From NCBI GenBank assembly GCA_907163375.1, contig CAJQUW010010404.1, positions 248,001-312,000 of the forward strand: DNA of 64,000 nucleotides. Reading direction: 5' to 3'. Made by a program: the position numbers and the translations under genes. This stretch comes from Prostheceraeus crozeri. Taxonomy: Eukaryota; Platyhelminthes; Polycladida; Euryleptidae. The notes under the pieces are model-generated. The model was not told the origin of the DNA, made no database searches, and saw nothing but the letters and a program-made list of their open reading frames with translations. Of the stretch, positions 20,031 through 31,800 are shown in pieces. Positions within the stretch are counted from its first letter, which is position 1; every line of letters starts with the position of its first letter.

Positions 20031-20336
20031 GGTGCGGGTGTTTTTACAACTTCACTTGTTACAATGTTAGATAAATCTTTAATAACTAAGAAACGAAAAT
20101 CATTAAAAACTAAACATTTACATATTAAAGAAGTTTATAACAAATTACATTGCTACTTTCAAAGAGTGTGTGATGATAATGTTATCACGTTAGATGAGAT
20201 TGAAAAATTTGATCAAATAGCTAATGACGTAAATCGAATATCATTTCAATTACAGTCAGAAAAAGTTGATGATAAGAATAAACAGGATGTAAAAACTTCT
20301 ATTGAGGAAACTGATAAAGTTTTTTTGAAGAACTAA
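19794..20336 (+). CDS. Coiled-coil protein with hydrophobic hairpin, Polinton 2
   Basis: 180 codons from an ATG, apparently whole. An N-terminal basic coiled coil (residues about 1-45) is followed by a hydrophobic hairpin (IFLTVSLGALTIVISS, then IPIIATALTGAGVFTTSLV; residues 55-100) and a second helical, acidic C-terminal part. I have seen proteins with this layout in invertebrate Polintons but know no function. A membrane or virion role is possible. The first 75 codons are duplicated in the right terminal repeat on the opposite strand (33958-34260), so the gene straddles the inner edge of the left repeat. Confidence 0.6.
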   Translation: MDIEKMNIEKHKDRVRYMKDKVSQLLLRLEHYKKLRKRWSKVKNVRQGIGIFLTVSLGALTIVISSDALTIPIIATALTGAGVFTTSLVTMLDKSLITKKRKSLKTKHLHIKEVYNKLHCYFQRVCDDNVITLDEIEKFDQIANDVNRISFQLQSEKVDDKNKQDVKTSIEETDKVFLKN

Positions 20337-20495
20337 AAACTTTAAGCGAAACTTTCAGCAAAACTTTATTAAACAAAACTTTAGACGCCAAAGCAATAAA
20401 AAAATAATTTGTTCAGTAAAATGTTTTTGTTGTATTCCAATGTTACCACAAAATTCAAACATTATAGATAAAAATAAAATTAAAATAAAAATAAA

Positions 20496-21313
20496 ATGGA
20501 TAAAATTAAAGCTGATAATCAAAAAAGAATTCAACAATTAGATGAGTTAATAAAACAAAAAATATTATGAAAGAAAATCATACTCAGCATAGAATGATAA
20601 AAGCTGGTATTCAATCCGATATGTTTGAAAAAATGCAACAAACCGAGCAAGCAAAAACTGATTTTGAAAAAACTATTGAACCATTTAAAACTCTTGAAAA
20701 AGAACTTACAAATAATGATGAACAAATTAATATGGCAGAATTAGCACACAAAACTATATTAGATGATTATGGATTACTAGAATCAAACATTAATAAGAAA
20801 TTACCAAAATCTATGCAATTTGAACATTCTATTTCATTTATAGATGGAAAAACAATACCTAGATTTTGTCTCGGACAAAAAGAAATATTTCCACAACCTT
20901 TTCGAGGTTTAATTTTTTCACCAGATAAATCTCCTTTTAGTTTAGATAGAAATTTTGTTGATCTTTTAAGAGGAGCAGATTTAAAAAATTATGCTGTAGA
21001 AGATCTCATAAAATATAAAGCTATGCTAGATAGAGTTGATGTAGTAAAAACTCTTAAACGTCATGAACAATTAGAAAATTTATTATCAACGGGAGTCAAA
21101 GTAGGAAAAGGTTTTAAAACTGAAACAACTGTATTTTTGCCAGATGATCCACAAGAATTACTAAATAGATTAAATATTTTAATATCTGCAATAAAAGAAG
21201 GACATAATTCTAGTTTCAATGAAATTCACGCTATATTAAAAAGACTGTTAGAAAAGAAGATTCTAAATGAAGAGGACTATAAAAGTATAGCTGAAATATG
21301 TTGTTGTTTTTAA
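20496..21313 (+). CDS. Unrecognised coiled-coil gene, Polinton 2
   Basis: The main frame (20567-21313, 248 codons) is preceded by a short frame from an ATG at 20496 that ends where the main one starts, so the exact start is uncertain. The N-terminal third is helical and charged (KMQQTEQAKTDFEKTIEPF), the middle has FCLGQKEIFPQPFRGLIF and the C-terminal part is again helical. It may be a structural or DNA-binding element protein, but no family was recognised. It lies just before the minor capsid gene on the same strand. Confidence 0.5.
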
Positions 21314-21370
21314 TTTTTTATAAGAAAAATATTTCATAAAAAAATATTTATTCAAAATTTTAACTAAAAA

Positions 21371-22117
21371 ATGTGTTCAGCAGATTTAGACAAAATTAAT
21401 AATCATTTAGAAAATCTAACAGAGATTTTGGGTTCATCAAAATTTAGTACGACATTAAAAATTATGACAACTACTTCATCACACACTTGTAATTTAGAAC
21501 CCATTCTACATTTGGAACAAAATAAAAATTATCAAATTGCATTGACTAGTTTCTCCAGATTTAACATTATTCAAAATGCTATAAAAGATGTGAATGATCC
21601 ATTTAGATATTCTGCTGATAAAGGTAAAACGTGGAAAATACTGACTTTTCTTCCTGGTTCTTACGAAGTTGAATCAACATCAAATGAAATCAAGAGACAT
21701 TTTGGTATAGCATTTAAAGATAAGAAACAATTACATTTCGCAGTTGAACCAGCAGTTAATAAATTTTTTCTTACTTTAGACGAGAATCATCAAGTTGATT
21801 TTAATCATGATAGATCATTGTCAAAGCTATTAGGATTTAATAAACAAACCTATAGTCAAGGTTATCATTTAGGTGAAAAAATTCCAAAAATAACTGAAAT
21901 AAATTCAATTGTTGTACATTGTGACATTATTGAAATAGGATATATAAATGGTAAATCGTCAAATTTAATATTCAGTTTTCCAGCTTTTACTGTACCCATT
22001 GGTCATAGATTAAATGTATTTCCACAAACATTAATATATTTCCCTATGACAAGAAAAACTATTAACAGCATTGACATTAGAATCACTGATGAGAAAGGAA
22101 ATAAATTCTTGAGGTGA
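21371..22117 (+). CDS. Polinton minor capsid (penton-like) protein
   Basis: 248 codons from an ATG, apparently whole. It begins with a short helical part, then ILHLEQNKNYQIALTSF. The second half has the strongest landmarks: SLSKLLGFNKQTYSQGYHLG, IVVHCDIIEIGYINGKSSN and LIYFPMTRKTINSIDIRITD. This series (LGF...Y..G, V.CDLI..s..NG, P...IY.P.....I..I.i.ITD..G) is characteristic of the single-jelly-roll minor capsid protein of Polintons, which forms the capsid vertices. Its position just before the ATPase gene fits the family. Confidence 0.8.
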   Translation: MCSADLDKINNHLENLTEILGSSKFSTTLKIMTTTSSHTCNLEPILHLEQNKNYQIALTSFSRFNIIQNAIKDVNDPFRYSADKGKTWKILTFLPGSYEVESTSNEIKRHFGIAFKDKKQLHFAVEPAVNKFFLTLDENHQVDFNHDRSLSKLLGFNKQTYSQGYHLGEKIPKITEINSIVVHCDIIEIGYINGKSSNLIFSFPAFTVPIGHRLNVFPQTLIYFPMTRKTINSIDIRITDEKGNKFLR

Positions 22118-22180
22118 ACAGATTATGATAGATCTTTTGGCTAGAGAAGTTTTATTTTCTCAAAAGATTTTTATTAAAAA

Positions 22181-22961
22181 TGAGTGAAGAAATTTTTACA
22201 AAATTACCATTAAATAAAAAAAACTCAAATTTAATCATCATCCAAATTTATCTGATGAAGTTTTGTCAGTTATTTGTGGAAGATCAGGATGAGGAAAAAC
22301 ATATTTATTATTTAAAATTTTAACAACTCCAAATTTTTTGGATTATAACTTACATATCTTTTAATTTATACAACAACAGCAGAACTATCAATCTTTAGAA
22401 TATGGATTTGAAAATAATCTTAAAAAAACAGCAACTGCTTCATTATTCAAAGAATATGAAAAATCTGAATATGAAGAAAAATAAGTTCGTGGTGTGAAGA
22501 AGCAGCAAAAAATAATCAGTTAGTAGAATCTAATGAAAATAATCACATAAAGATACAATTAATGGATGATAGTGGTAATATGCAAGATCCTAGTAAACTA
22601 GATAAAACAATGAAACATTGTGTAATTTTTGATGATTGTGTTAATGATAGAAATCAGTCAGTTCAGAGAAATTATTTCACAAGAGGTAGACATAACAACT
22701 GTAGTGTTTTTTTTTTTAACACAAAGTACATGTATGTATTCATTAGATGGAAGTGTTATTAGAAAGAATGCAAATATATTTATACTATTTGAAATAAATG
22801 CAAGAAATTTATGTGATTTGTTAAGAGATTTATGTATAAGAGATAAAGATGAATTCAAACATTCGTGTAATAATGCTTGGTCAAACGATTATGGCTTCAT
22901 TACAATTAATATTGATAAAAAAATACATGATAGAGTTATAGAAAATATTTTCGCGGAGTGA
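22181..22961 (+). pseudogene. Polinton DNA-packaging ATPase
   Basis: Starts at an ATG (SEEIFTKLPL). A Walker A-type stretch lies near 22280. The C-terminal half has KHCVIFDDCVNDRNQSVQRN, the Walker B region, followed by YFTRGRHNNCSVF and NANIFILFEINARNLCDLLR. These are standard landmarks of the FtsK/HerA-type packaging ATPase of Polintons. It is a fossil with several breaks. Confidence 0.8.
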
Positions 22962-23427
22962 TCGAATAATTTTTTCTTATAAATTTTTTCTAAAAAAAAA
23001 TTTAAAAAAATATATGGAATGCGTACAAGATAGAACATGTACCAGTTTTAAAAGATTATCGTCATCCTACAAATCCTGTAAATTCGAAGAAAGAAGTTAA
23101 ATTTTACTACCATCGCAGATATATGCAATTTGTTAAATATTATAAAATATAAATGGTATAAAAAGTTATGAAAGAACAAAGAATTTTCCACTTTGTTTAA
23201 GAAGTTTTAGAGAATTTTTAGAATAGAATGATTTATGGTGGTTAATTAATAAAGAACATTTAACAGTTTATGATTTACAAACATAACGACAATTGAATAT
23301 ACCTTTATTTATTTCAGATTAAAAATAAAATCATAATTTCTTTTTCAATAAAAATCATAATTTCTGTTGAAAAAAAAATCATAATTTCTTTTGAAAAAAA
23401 AATCATAATTTTCTTTAAAAAATATGA
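22962..23427. other. AT-rich gap with short tandem repeat
   Basis: No gene is recognised. A plus-strand stretch near 23050 (VPVLKDYRHPTNPVNSKKEV) looks coding-like but has no family. At 23328-23420 a 24-26 bp unit (AAAATCATAATTTCTTTTGA) is repeated four times. Confidence 0.5.
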
Positions 23428-26400
23428 ATTGTAAGATGAATAAAGGTACGAAACCTATTGTTGATGCATAAGTAAAAAAAGAAATTGTAGAATTTGATGA
23501 AGAAATTGCTTCATTAAAGAAACAGAGATTGATCAAAGAAAAACAGAAACGTACACAAAAACAGAAGCGTAGTATTAAACGTAGTATTAAAAAACAGAAA
23601 CGTGAAACAAAAGAAATATTAGAGACTCCTATTACTGATATTCTTTTTGATGATAGAATTAGGGATGAACTTGGTGATGATTTTTCAGTTTATTTAATCC
23701 GAATGAAATTAAATATGAAAATGTATCTTTTGTTGATGTAGTAAATGATATCCGGAAACTTTTAGCAAATGGTAAATTTATTAATTTACTTGGAAAATTT
23801 ATTAAAGATCAGAAAAATATAATTCAAAATTTTTACGTAACCTTCTATAATAAAAAATCAATAGAAACATGGTTTTCCAATCTGGATGAGAAATCAGATA
23901 GTCATGAATGGTTTTTTACAGGTAATATTAAATATGAAGATTTTGGAATGAAGCTAGTACAAAGATCACATAGAGGTGCAGGTATTAATATGAAATATAG
24001 AATCAAAGAATATTTCGGAGAATATTGTTATATTCCTTCTGAAGATTTTTGTTTTATTAAATGTTATAATGTTTTACGAGGTTTTAATGAAGAACAAGGG
24101 GAAGTGATGAAAGAAATGTTTAATAATTTTTTATATAAAGAGAAAGCCACATCTAGAACAGGAGTAATGTCAAACTGCAAATTTTCTCAGTTCATTAAAT
24201 ATTTTGGAGAAAGTGTTCAGTATTACGGTCCTTCGAATCGTCATTTAAATCCTAGAGGAATTTAAACGTTTCATAATTATGTTTATTACAATTATTTTCA
24301 CGAAGGTTCAACAATTGGACACTTTTGTTTAATTAATAAATGTCATAAATTAAAGGCTATTAGAGAAATTGAAAATAATTTCAAACCAATATATAAAACA
24401 GTTACTGATGAAAATCTAGCAACGCGTCCATATAAAATCATAACAAAGAAAAAAATTGACTATAGTTCAACATATATTTTGGATCTCGAAACTTTTCCTG
24501 ATCCTAGCTGTTCACTAGCTCATCCTATTCCTTATGCTGTAGGAGCTATTAATTTTAATAAATTTATATGTTGCTTACCGAAACAAAGATTGAAAGAATT
24601 AGAAACACGTTTGTTAAGTGATATGATTAAACAATCAAAAGATGAAAATGAAATTAAGGAACTTAAGAAACAAATAATTGAGTGTAATAATTTAACTGAA
24701 TTAGAATTTAATAAACTTCAAAATTGTGTGAAAATATTTACGAGAACTGAGGATGATGAATGTCCAATACATAATCAATTTTTTAAAACTCTTGGAAAAT
24801 TTAATTATTCGAAAGTAACTTTAATGGCTCACAATTCATCAGGTTTTGATTCCTATTTTCCGATCAAAGCTAATTTTAAATTATCTAAACCTCCTCTTAA
24901 AACTTCAAGAGGAACATTAACTGCTTCATTACAAAATCCTTATACAACTGAATGTGTTAGTATATATATTCAAAAATCTTTTAGATTTAAAAGCAATATG
25001 AAAAAAGAATTCACTTCCATGTAAATTACCACTTCAAACTATTATAATGAAATGTAGTTATCAACATGTAAAAACAAGTCTTTCTAAATGGTGTGAGAAT
25101 TTTAAAATTTCTACCAATGTGTGTAAATTAAATTATGAAATTGGAGACATAACACATGAAAATTATAAAGAAAAAGAAAATGAATGGAGACCATATTTAG
25201 TTAACGATGTTCTTTCTTTAGCTTTTTGTATCTACAAATATAATAATGTTATGCGAGATTTAGTTGGTGAAGATATAATTACTAATTTGACATCCTCTGC
25301 TTTAACATTTAACGGTTGGATGAAAGGCGTACAAAATGACAATATAAATATTCATTCTCATACAGATTCATGGGCTAGAAATTATATTAGAAAATCTGTT
25401 AAAGGTCGAAGAGTTTCAGCAAATATAGGAAAATGCGTATCTCCACTTTGTAACATCTTGTTACCAATATTAAAACAGTATTTACCTGGAAGTAATTTAA
25501 TAGATTTAATGAAACAGTATCGACATTTAGGAGATAAAACTGAAATTTGTAAAAAAAATTTCAAATCAACTACTTGAACAAAAACATGAATTTCTAATGG
25601 CTTTTGATGCAATTCTTTATATCCATCAGCTATGTATGATGAAAATTCAGAATACCCTAAATCTGAATCAGCTAGAAAATTTCGTCAAGAAGAAATAATA
25701 TATTAATTTAATACTGAAACATTTAGACCTAAAACTGGAATATTTACAGTTGTGTTTCAATATCCGAATGATATGTTTTTTCAACTAGTTCCTATAAAAG
25801 ATAAAGTTAAAAATCAAAATAACAATTCTCATGTAAAAGTAATCAGGTTTAGAAATGGTGTATGTTGTGATGTATTAACTTCTGTTGACATACAGGAAAT
25901 TGTTAGATGTGGTGGAAAAATATTATCTATTACCGATGGTATAATCTATGAAGAAAATTATCACGTTTCATTATTTCGAAAATACATTGAGAAACTTTAT
26001 AATTTGAAAAAAATATATAAAACAGAAGGAAACACTGTGGGCGATGAGTTAATTAAATTATTGATGAATTCGCTATATGGCAAAACTGAACAAAAAGATA
26101 TAACCACTAAATATCATTTATAGAATGAAAATACACTGAAAAAAAATTTTACACAAGAATTAAAAGATTATGAAAAATTAAATGATGAACAATATTTAGC
26201 GAAAGTAGAAATGGAAGATGATGAATTTCTTAAAGCTAATATTGTAAAAGATGGGAAGACGTCATTCATGCCATCACATTTAGGTTCTTTTATTCTTTCT
26301 CACTCTAGAAGAATCATGAATAACTTTATTTTAGAAATTAATGGTTTCAACGAAAGATACATTCATTATACAGATACCGATAATATATACACTTCTAATG

Positions 26401-26872
26401 AACTCTTCAATAAATTAGATGCTGCTGGATATGTTGGGGGAGAATTGTGTCAAGGAAAAAATGATTATGGAAATGGTGGAATTATTTTTGCAATGCATAT
26501 TGTACTTAAAGTAAAATACTGTATTACTGTAGATGAACAGGGAAGACTTAGCGAAAAGAAAACATTTAAAGGATAATCGGAAGATAAAGTAAAAGTAGAA
26601 GATTTTCTAAAATTATATTCGGGTAAAACATTATCGACTATAGTTAATAAACCATGGAAGAGATCTTTAGAAACTGGAATTAGTATTCCCAATAAAAATA
26701 ATAATAGTGAAGAAGAAATTTTTCTGGTCAAATAAATATTCTTATACGTCAAGCACCTGATGAAAATGAAATTATGTTACCATATAACGGAGAAGATATT
26801 CAAGCTGAAATATTTCAAACAATCTTCGTTGAGAGTAATTTATTTGATGATGATGATAATACGTGGGAATAA
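23428..26872 (+). pseudogene. Protein-primed family B DNA polymerase (Polinton PolB)
   Basis: Landmarks in order are: a basic N-terminal region, NFYVTFYNKKSIETWF and GAGINMKYRIKEYFG in the N-terminal domain, and exonuclease motif I in YILDLETFPDP. Next are exonuclease motif II in AHNSSGFDSYF, exonuclease motif III in YLVNDVLSLAF, polymerase motif A near 25610, motif B in LIKLLMNSLYGKT and motif C in YTDTDN. This is the protein-primed PolB typical of Polintons, which replicates the linear element from its ends. The length of about 1,150 codons is as expected. It is a fossil with several breaks. Confidence 0.9.
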
Positions 26873-26981
26873 AATCATTTTTATATCTAAAAAATTATTT
26901 TATGACTAAAAATTTTATTACATCTAGAAATTTATATCTAAAAAATTTATATTTAAAAATTTAATTCATTAATTATAGCAC

Positions 26982-27444
26982 TCACACTTTTATTATTGAC
27001 TTTTTCTCTTCAATTGTTTGTTTTGCTTCAGCTAATGTAGATTTGGCATCAGATATTATTGGTGTTGCTTTTTTCAAGGCATTTCTTACATCATCAATGC
27101 CAGATTTTAAACATTTCAATGTATCATTATTTGTTAATCTGTTAGGTATTGCTATACCAAATTTTGCATTTAAATGATTATTTTGAGCTAAATGATTATT
27201 TTGAGCTAAATTATTTTTTCTAGCTGTATAAAGAATTTGACCTTGTCGAGGTATAAACAAATTTTTTAATTGTTGTGATTGACGAATGTATTACTTATAT
27301 GTCACAGGTAGTAATAGGTTGCATATTTTGATGAAATTGTTATTCCATATGTTTACCGCATGGTGTGTTTTTCATATGAGAATATAATAACGCTTGATTT
27401 GTAAAACGCATATTACAAACTGGACAAATTTGAGTCATTTCCAT
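26982..27444 (-). pseudogene. Zinc-finger/helical protein, Polinton 2
   Basis: The minus-strand start at 27444 gives MEMTQICPVCNMRFTNQALL followed by YSHMKNTPCGKH, a single C2H2/C2HC-type zinc finger. A 92-codon downstream frame (26982-27260) ends in a helical stretch (ISDAKSTLAEAKQTIEEKK). A 7-residue repeat (AQNNHL-type) is encoded by a 21-bp tandem duplication near 27175-27210. It is convergent with the polymerase gene. I do not recognise the family. It is a fossil. Confidence 0.45.
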
Positions 27445-27532
27445 TTTTTATTTTTTATTTTTATGTGAGAAAAATTTATTTTTTATTTTCATGAGAAAAT
27501 AATTTTTATGATATATCTTTTATTGTTAGGAA

Positions 27533-28404
27533 ATGATGTTACCAAATGTTGGTGGAGGTGCATATATCCCGAATAATCGTGAATCAGAAGTAGAAATAGA
27601 AAATTATATCATGGAAACTGGAGACGTTTTATCTGGTCTGTTTCATGTTTCTATTCTTCCACAACAAAATACAGAGTTAACAAATAAACAATATGTTGAT
27701 ACACAAATCAATGACTTAAAAGAAAAATATATAAACGATGTTTTGGTTCCACTGATGAATGAATTAAGGTTGCTAAAACTTAATGACAAATCATTAAACG
27801 AAAAATGGTTAAAACTTGATAAAAAGGATAGAGAGCTAGAAGCAGATATAGCAAAACTTTTAAAAAAATTTCAGAATAATCAAAAATTTTAACATTACTT
27901 TCTATAAATTTAAAATCTGCAGTCATTAAAAATAAACATCAGATACAACTATTGAGAGAACAGTTAGAAAATGAATTAGAAAAACTACCTAAAATATTTT
28001 AAACTTTTAAATAGTTACAAGCTACATTCCAAAAAAATGTTGATGAATTAAGTTCTAAAATAACTCAGCAAATGAAAAGGATGAGTAGAATAATAATTGA
28101 AAGGAAACTCACTTAATCAAAAAGTTGATAAAATGAAAACTCTTAAAATCAATTTAGAAAATGAATTACAGAAAAATTATGAAGGAAATAAAGAACAGTT
28201 AGATGCTGTTAAAAATCAGTTAGATGTTCTTAAATTAAGTTGAAGGCTCTTAAAACGGATTTGAAGATGAATCAGCAGAAAATCCAAGTTAATAGAAAAG
28301 AAATTAAAGTACATCACACGCTGCTTAAAGCAATAGATAAAGTGCAAAAGCAAATTAATAAAGTTTTCACGCGGTTGTTGTCCATTCACAAACGGAAATC
28401 TTAA
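27533..28404 (+). pseudogene. Long coiled-coil protein, Polinton 2
   Basis: The first frame (27533-27892) begins MLPNVGGGAYIPNNRESEVE and turns into heptad-rich helix (NEKWLKLDKKDRELEADIAK). Helical, lysine-rich coding-like sequence continues to about 28404 and ends in LLSIHKRKS. The rod-like layout suggests a fibre or tegument-type virion component, but I recognise no family. It is a fossil with a few breaks. Confidence 0.5.
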
Positions 28405-28449
28405 TCATAAACGTAAATCTTAATCACGAATTAAAATTATAACCTAAAA

Positions 28450-28695
28450 ATGTCTGTAATTTATATACACGATCTTCAACATTTTGCTTCAAATAAAAAA
28501 ATTGCCCATGAACCATCTATGAAATCTGTTTACAGTGTAAAATCAATCCAAAAAGAAGGAGATAGTGTAAACAGCCGAGCTGGAATATTTTCAAGTGCAA
28601 GCAAAACTAATAAGACTATTTTAAATAATTTCAGATTAACTAACTTTAAAGATTTAATTTCAGTATCAACCACAGAATCAAGCAATCGAAAATAA
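28450..28695 (+). CDS. Short paralogue of the pX/pVI-like protein, Polinton 2
   Basis: 81 codons from an ATG. The opening (SVIYIHDLQHFASNKKIAHE) is nearly the same as that of the next gene (PIIYKHNLKHFASNKKTARQ), with the same PSMKSVY and GIFS landmarks, so the two are tandem duplicates. This copy lacks the second half of the other. It may be a decayed duplicate or a specialised short form. Confidence 0.55.
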   Translation: MSVIYIHDLQHFASNKKIAHEPSMKSVYSVKSIQKEGDSVNSRAGIFSSASKTNKTILNNFRLTNFKDLISVSTTESSNRK

Positions 28696-28762
28696 TTTTT
28701 TTGTCACAAATAATTTTTTTGTCATAAATATCTTTCCCAAAAGTCAAATTTATTCCTAAAAA

Positions 28763-29272
28763 ATGCCTATAATTTATAAACACAATCTTAAACATTTTGC
28801 TTCAAACAAAAAAACTGCACGTCAACCATCTATGAAATCTGTTTACCATTATAACATTTTAGAAACTATTCAAAATGAAGTAGAAGGTGTAGACAGCGGA
28901 GCTGGAATATTTTCTGGCATCAGTGATAATATAGGAAGTATCGTTAATGTTATTAAAAATAATAAAGATTTAATTACATCTGCCACAAAAGGAGCCGCTG
29001 CTATAGGTAGTTCAGCTAGTGCAATATCAAATGCTGTTAAGTTTCAAAACGAATTAAAACAACTAGAAACTATTCGTAAACTTAAGAATGATTCTGAAAA
29101 ACTAAAAAAATTAAAAAAGCCTTCAGAGGAAACAAAAAACAAAATTGCTAACATAGCCGCTGAAAGTAAACAGGAGAAGAAATCAATTGAAGAAATAAGA
29201 GGTAATGGTTTAGCAAAATTCAAAAATAAATTCGAAAAAGGAAACCTAAGAAAATATTTTTTCTGTGTGTGA
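28763..29272 (+). CDS. pX/pVI-like minor virion protein, Polinton 2
   Basis: 169 codons from an ATG, apparently whole. After a polar N-terminus, a glycine-rich amphipathic region (GAGIFSGISDNIGSIVNVIK then TKGAAAIGSSASAISNA) resembles the membrane-active helix of adenovirus-type minor virion proteins. The C-terminal half is lysine-rich and helical. It lies directly before the major capsid gene, as pX/pVI-like genes commonly do in Polintons, including element 1 here. Confidence 0.6.
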   Translation: MPIIYKHNLKHFASNKKTARQPSMKSVYHYNILETIQNEVEGVDSGAGIFSGISDNIGSIVNVIKNNKDLITSATKGAAAIGSSASAISNAVKFQNELKQLETIRKLKNDSEKLKKLKKPSEETKNKIANIAAESKQEKKSIEEIRGNGLAKFKNKFEKGNLRKYFFCV

Positions 29273-29391
29273 GAAAAAAAAAATTCTTCCTTAATCAATC
29301 ATTCAGATCGCTTTATCGAAAATAAATTTAAATTAGACGATCCTCCGTTCGTCAGTTACAGTCAAAAAAGAATGACTACATAAGGATTGCT

Positions 29392-30635
29392 ATGAATCCC
29401 GGATTTTCTAGTAGAGTAGATGCTGGAGGAGATTTAATCTTTGAAGTCGACAATCAACAAAGTTATTTATATTTACCTGATTCCTTTTTACACTGTCAAT
29501 ATTCTCTATATAGTGATGCCATTTTCACAACACCATTACCAGATACCGATAATATGGCATTAGAGAATAATTTCTTTCCAAGATTATTTACACAAATGCG
29601 TTTAGATGTTGCAACTCAAAATATAGAATCAATAAGTGATTCTCCAGGTGTAATTGATACAATGCTTTGATTTGTTACAATTGGTGAAAATAATAAAAAG
29701 CATGAAATCGAAGGTTGGTTTTCTGATACTAATGATGGTATAATTGTTGATGATTTAACTCACGCTGGAACAGATGCGGCAGGAATTGCGAAAGATGTAG
29801 AAAATATTGCATATCATTTAAATAAAACAAATAATACTGCATATAAAGAAAGACGTGAGTTTAGCAAGAAAAGTAAACAGACAGTATATTGGTCATTGTC
29901 TCCATTATTCGGATATTTAGATTATGACAAAATATCATATCAATTAAAATTTAAGTTAATAATTCATCGCACAGCAAATAACGAATTAATCTTTTATGGT
30001 AAGACTGGAAAAAAGCATATTTAAAAATTGATAGACTTGAATGGTGGATAAAACATATTACTCCTAGTTTAGAGGTCGAATTAACTATTGCAAAAAGATT
30101 AAACACTAACAAACCAATTCCAGTATATTCTCTAAAGTGTACTGCTAGTTCTGTAACTTTTTCTGAACAAAGATTTAACTGGCATTTTACTAGAACTTCG
30201 AATACTCCAAGATATTTATTACTAACATTTCAAAGAAATAATTCTCCAAGTTTTGATAAGAACAACAATCTTTTCTATATTAACACAATTCGAAGTTTAC
30301 AAGTTGCTTTAAATCAAACCCGATATCCAATTGATTCATTAAGATTCGATGATACCAATAATCAATTTATGGAAGGATATGATGCTTATAGAAATCTTTG
30401 TATAGAATTTGGAGTTGAACCACAATTAACTCCTGGAAATTGGAGACATTTATATCCAGTTTTCTGTTTCGATTTAAGTGCACAATCTGAAGATATTATT
30501 AAAAATGGTTGTGATGTAACAATTAATATTGAAAAGAAAGATTCCACAACTTCATTGATGGCTTATGGTTTATTGCTAGAAGATTTAAAATATTCTATTG
30601 AAATTCTTAATGGAAAGATGGCAAGGATCGGTTAA
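29392..30635 (+). pseudogene. Polinton major capsid protein (second type)
   Basis: Begins MNPGFSSRVDAGGDLIFEVD and has jelly-roll type strands through TVYWSLSPLFGYLDYDKISY. The C-terminal part reads GYDAYRNLCIEFG, LYPVFCFDLSAQSEDIIKNG and LLLEDLKYSIEILNGKM. The FDLS.Q.e.....v.I.i......T...AY...L.d.....i..g.m block is the conserved end of the major capsid protein in one Polinton group. It is different from the F54H12.2-like type of element 1. About 415 codons, full extent. It is a fossil with a few breaks. Confidence 0.8.
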
Positions 30636-30765
30636 AACCCAAGACTTCGTCGATAAGTTAATTAGTATAAATTTCTTAGAATCAAATTATTTAGAATAAA
30701 TTAATAAATTTTTTCTTAACTAGAAGAGATTAGAAAAATTCTTAACTTAAAATTTTTTATTAAAA

Positions 30766-31263
30766 ATGTCGCAAGCGAAAAGTAGTAGTAATAATAACAA
30801 AACTGTTGAATTAAAACTACGTAACATTGTTGACAAAAATTCTCCGAAATCTGTTACGATTAACAAAAAGAAATGTTACATAAGTAAACCAATAATGATT
30901 TAAATTACAAGAAGAAAAGAATGAGGGAATTCTCCCCTTAATTCCACTAATGATAGGTGGCATAGCAGCAGCAGGAAGTGTAGCAGGTGGCACACTTAGA
31001 AGAAGTAAATAAAAAAGTAAATAAAAGTAAATAAAAATAAATCAGATAAGGCAGCTTTTAATGAACAAAAACGTCATAATAAAGAGTTTGAGAAAGTTGC
31101 TACGGATGAAGGAATAGTAGATAATTTTATTAGTAAATTAAATTTAGCTGACGAAGGAAAACGAGTTCTCAAAAGAATTCTACATAATGTTGATGATTTA
31201 ATAGAAATAAAAGAAACTAAAGATGGTTCTGGAATATATCTAAGTCCTAGTATGATTAGATAA
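30766..31263 (+). pseudogene. Small hydrophobic Polinton protein
   Basis: An N-terminal polar segment (MSQAKSSSNNNKTVELKLRN) is followed by a glycine/alanine hydrophobic stretch (ILPLIPLMIGGIAAAGSVAG) and then NEQKRHNKEFEKVATDEG and a C-terminal GSGIYLSP. The combination of a G/A-rich membrane segment with EQKRHNKE and G.GIYL.P recurs in a small protein upstream of the PLA2-like gene in invertebrate Polintons. Its function is unknown. It is a fossil. Confidence 0.5.
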
Positions 31264-31399
31264 ATATATTGTTATAAATATAATGATATAATGTCATAAA
31301 TATTTTTTATCTCTATGCTACAAATTCTGCAAATTCAACAAGATCCGAAAATTTAATTAAATTAAAAATTTATAATTCAGATTTATTGAATTTTCTCTT

Positions 31400-31800
31400 A
31401 AAAGTACACTCTGGCCATCGGCTGCACACCGGAGGTGACATACAAAAAACATCAGAAAACTTTCCTTGATTTATTTGGAGTAAATATTCAAAAGAAAAAC
31501 ATATTCCTGGTCAAAAACCGGTCCAGGAACTCGATTAGATGTAAGACTAAATGAGAATAATGATCCAAGACCAGGTGAAGAACTGATAAACAGAGTTGAT
31601 GCAGCAGCTTATAGACACGATTTAGCTTATCGAAATCATGACCTAAAATCTCGTCATGAAGCAGATAAGAAAATGATAGAAGAGTTAGATGATATTCAAA
31701 ATCCTACATTCAGAGAAAAATTTGAAAGGATGTTTGTAAAAAAAGCTTTACAAGCTAAAATATTGTTCGGTCAGGGTTTAGACAAAACTCATAACTCTGA
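31400..31800 (+). pseudogene. Phospholipase A2-like protein, Polinton 2
   Basis: GPGTRLDVRLNENNDPRPGE corresponds to the calcium-binding loop region (YCGPGT.L). VDAAAYRHDLAYRNHD contains the catalytic His-Asp pair, and RHEADKKMIEEL follows, as in parvovirus VP1-type PLA2 domains. Such domains help virions breach membranes and are known in several DNA viruses and virus-like elements. The gene lies between the small hydrophobic protein and the integrase on the same strand. It is a fossil. Confidence 0.7.

Noticed and set aside
23345-23536. 63-codon minus-strand frame rich in Phe/Asn/Tyr
   Set aside because: Results from the four-fold repeat of a 24-26 bp AT-rich unit.
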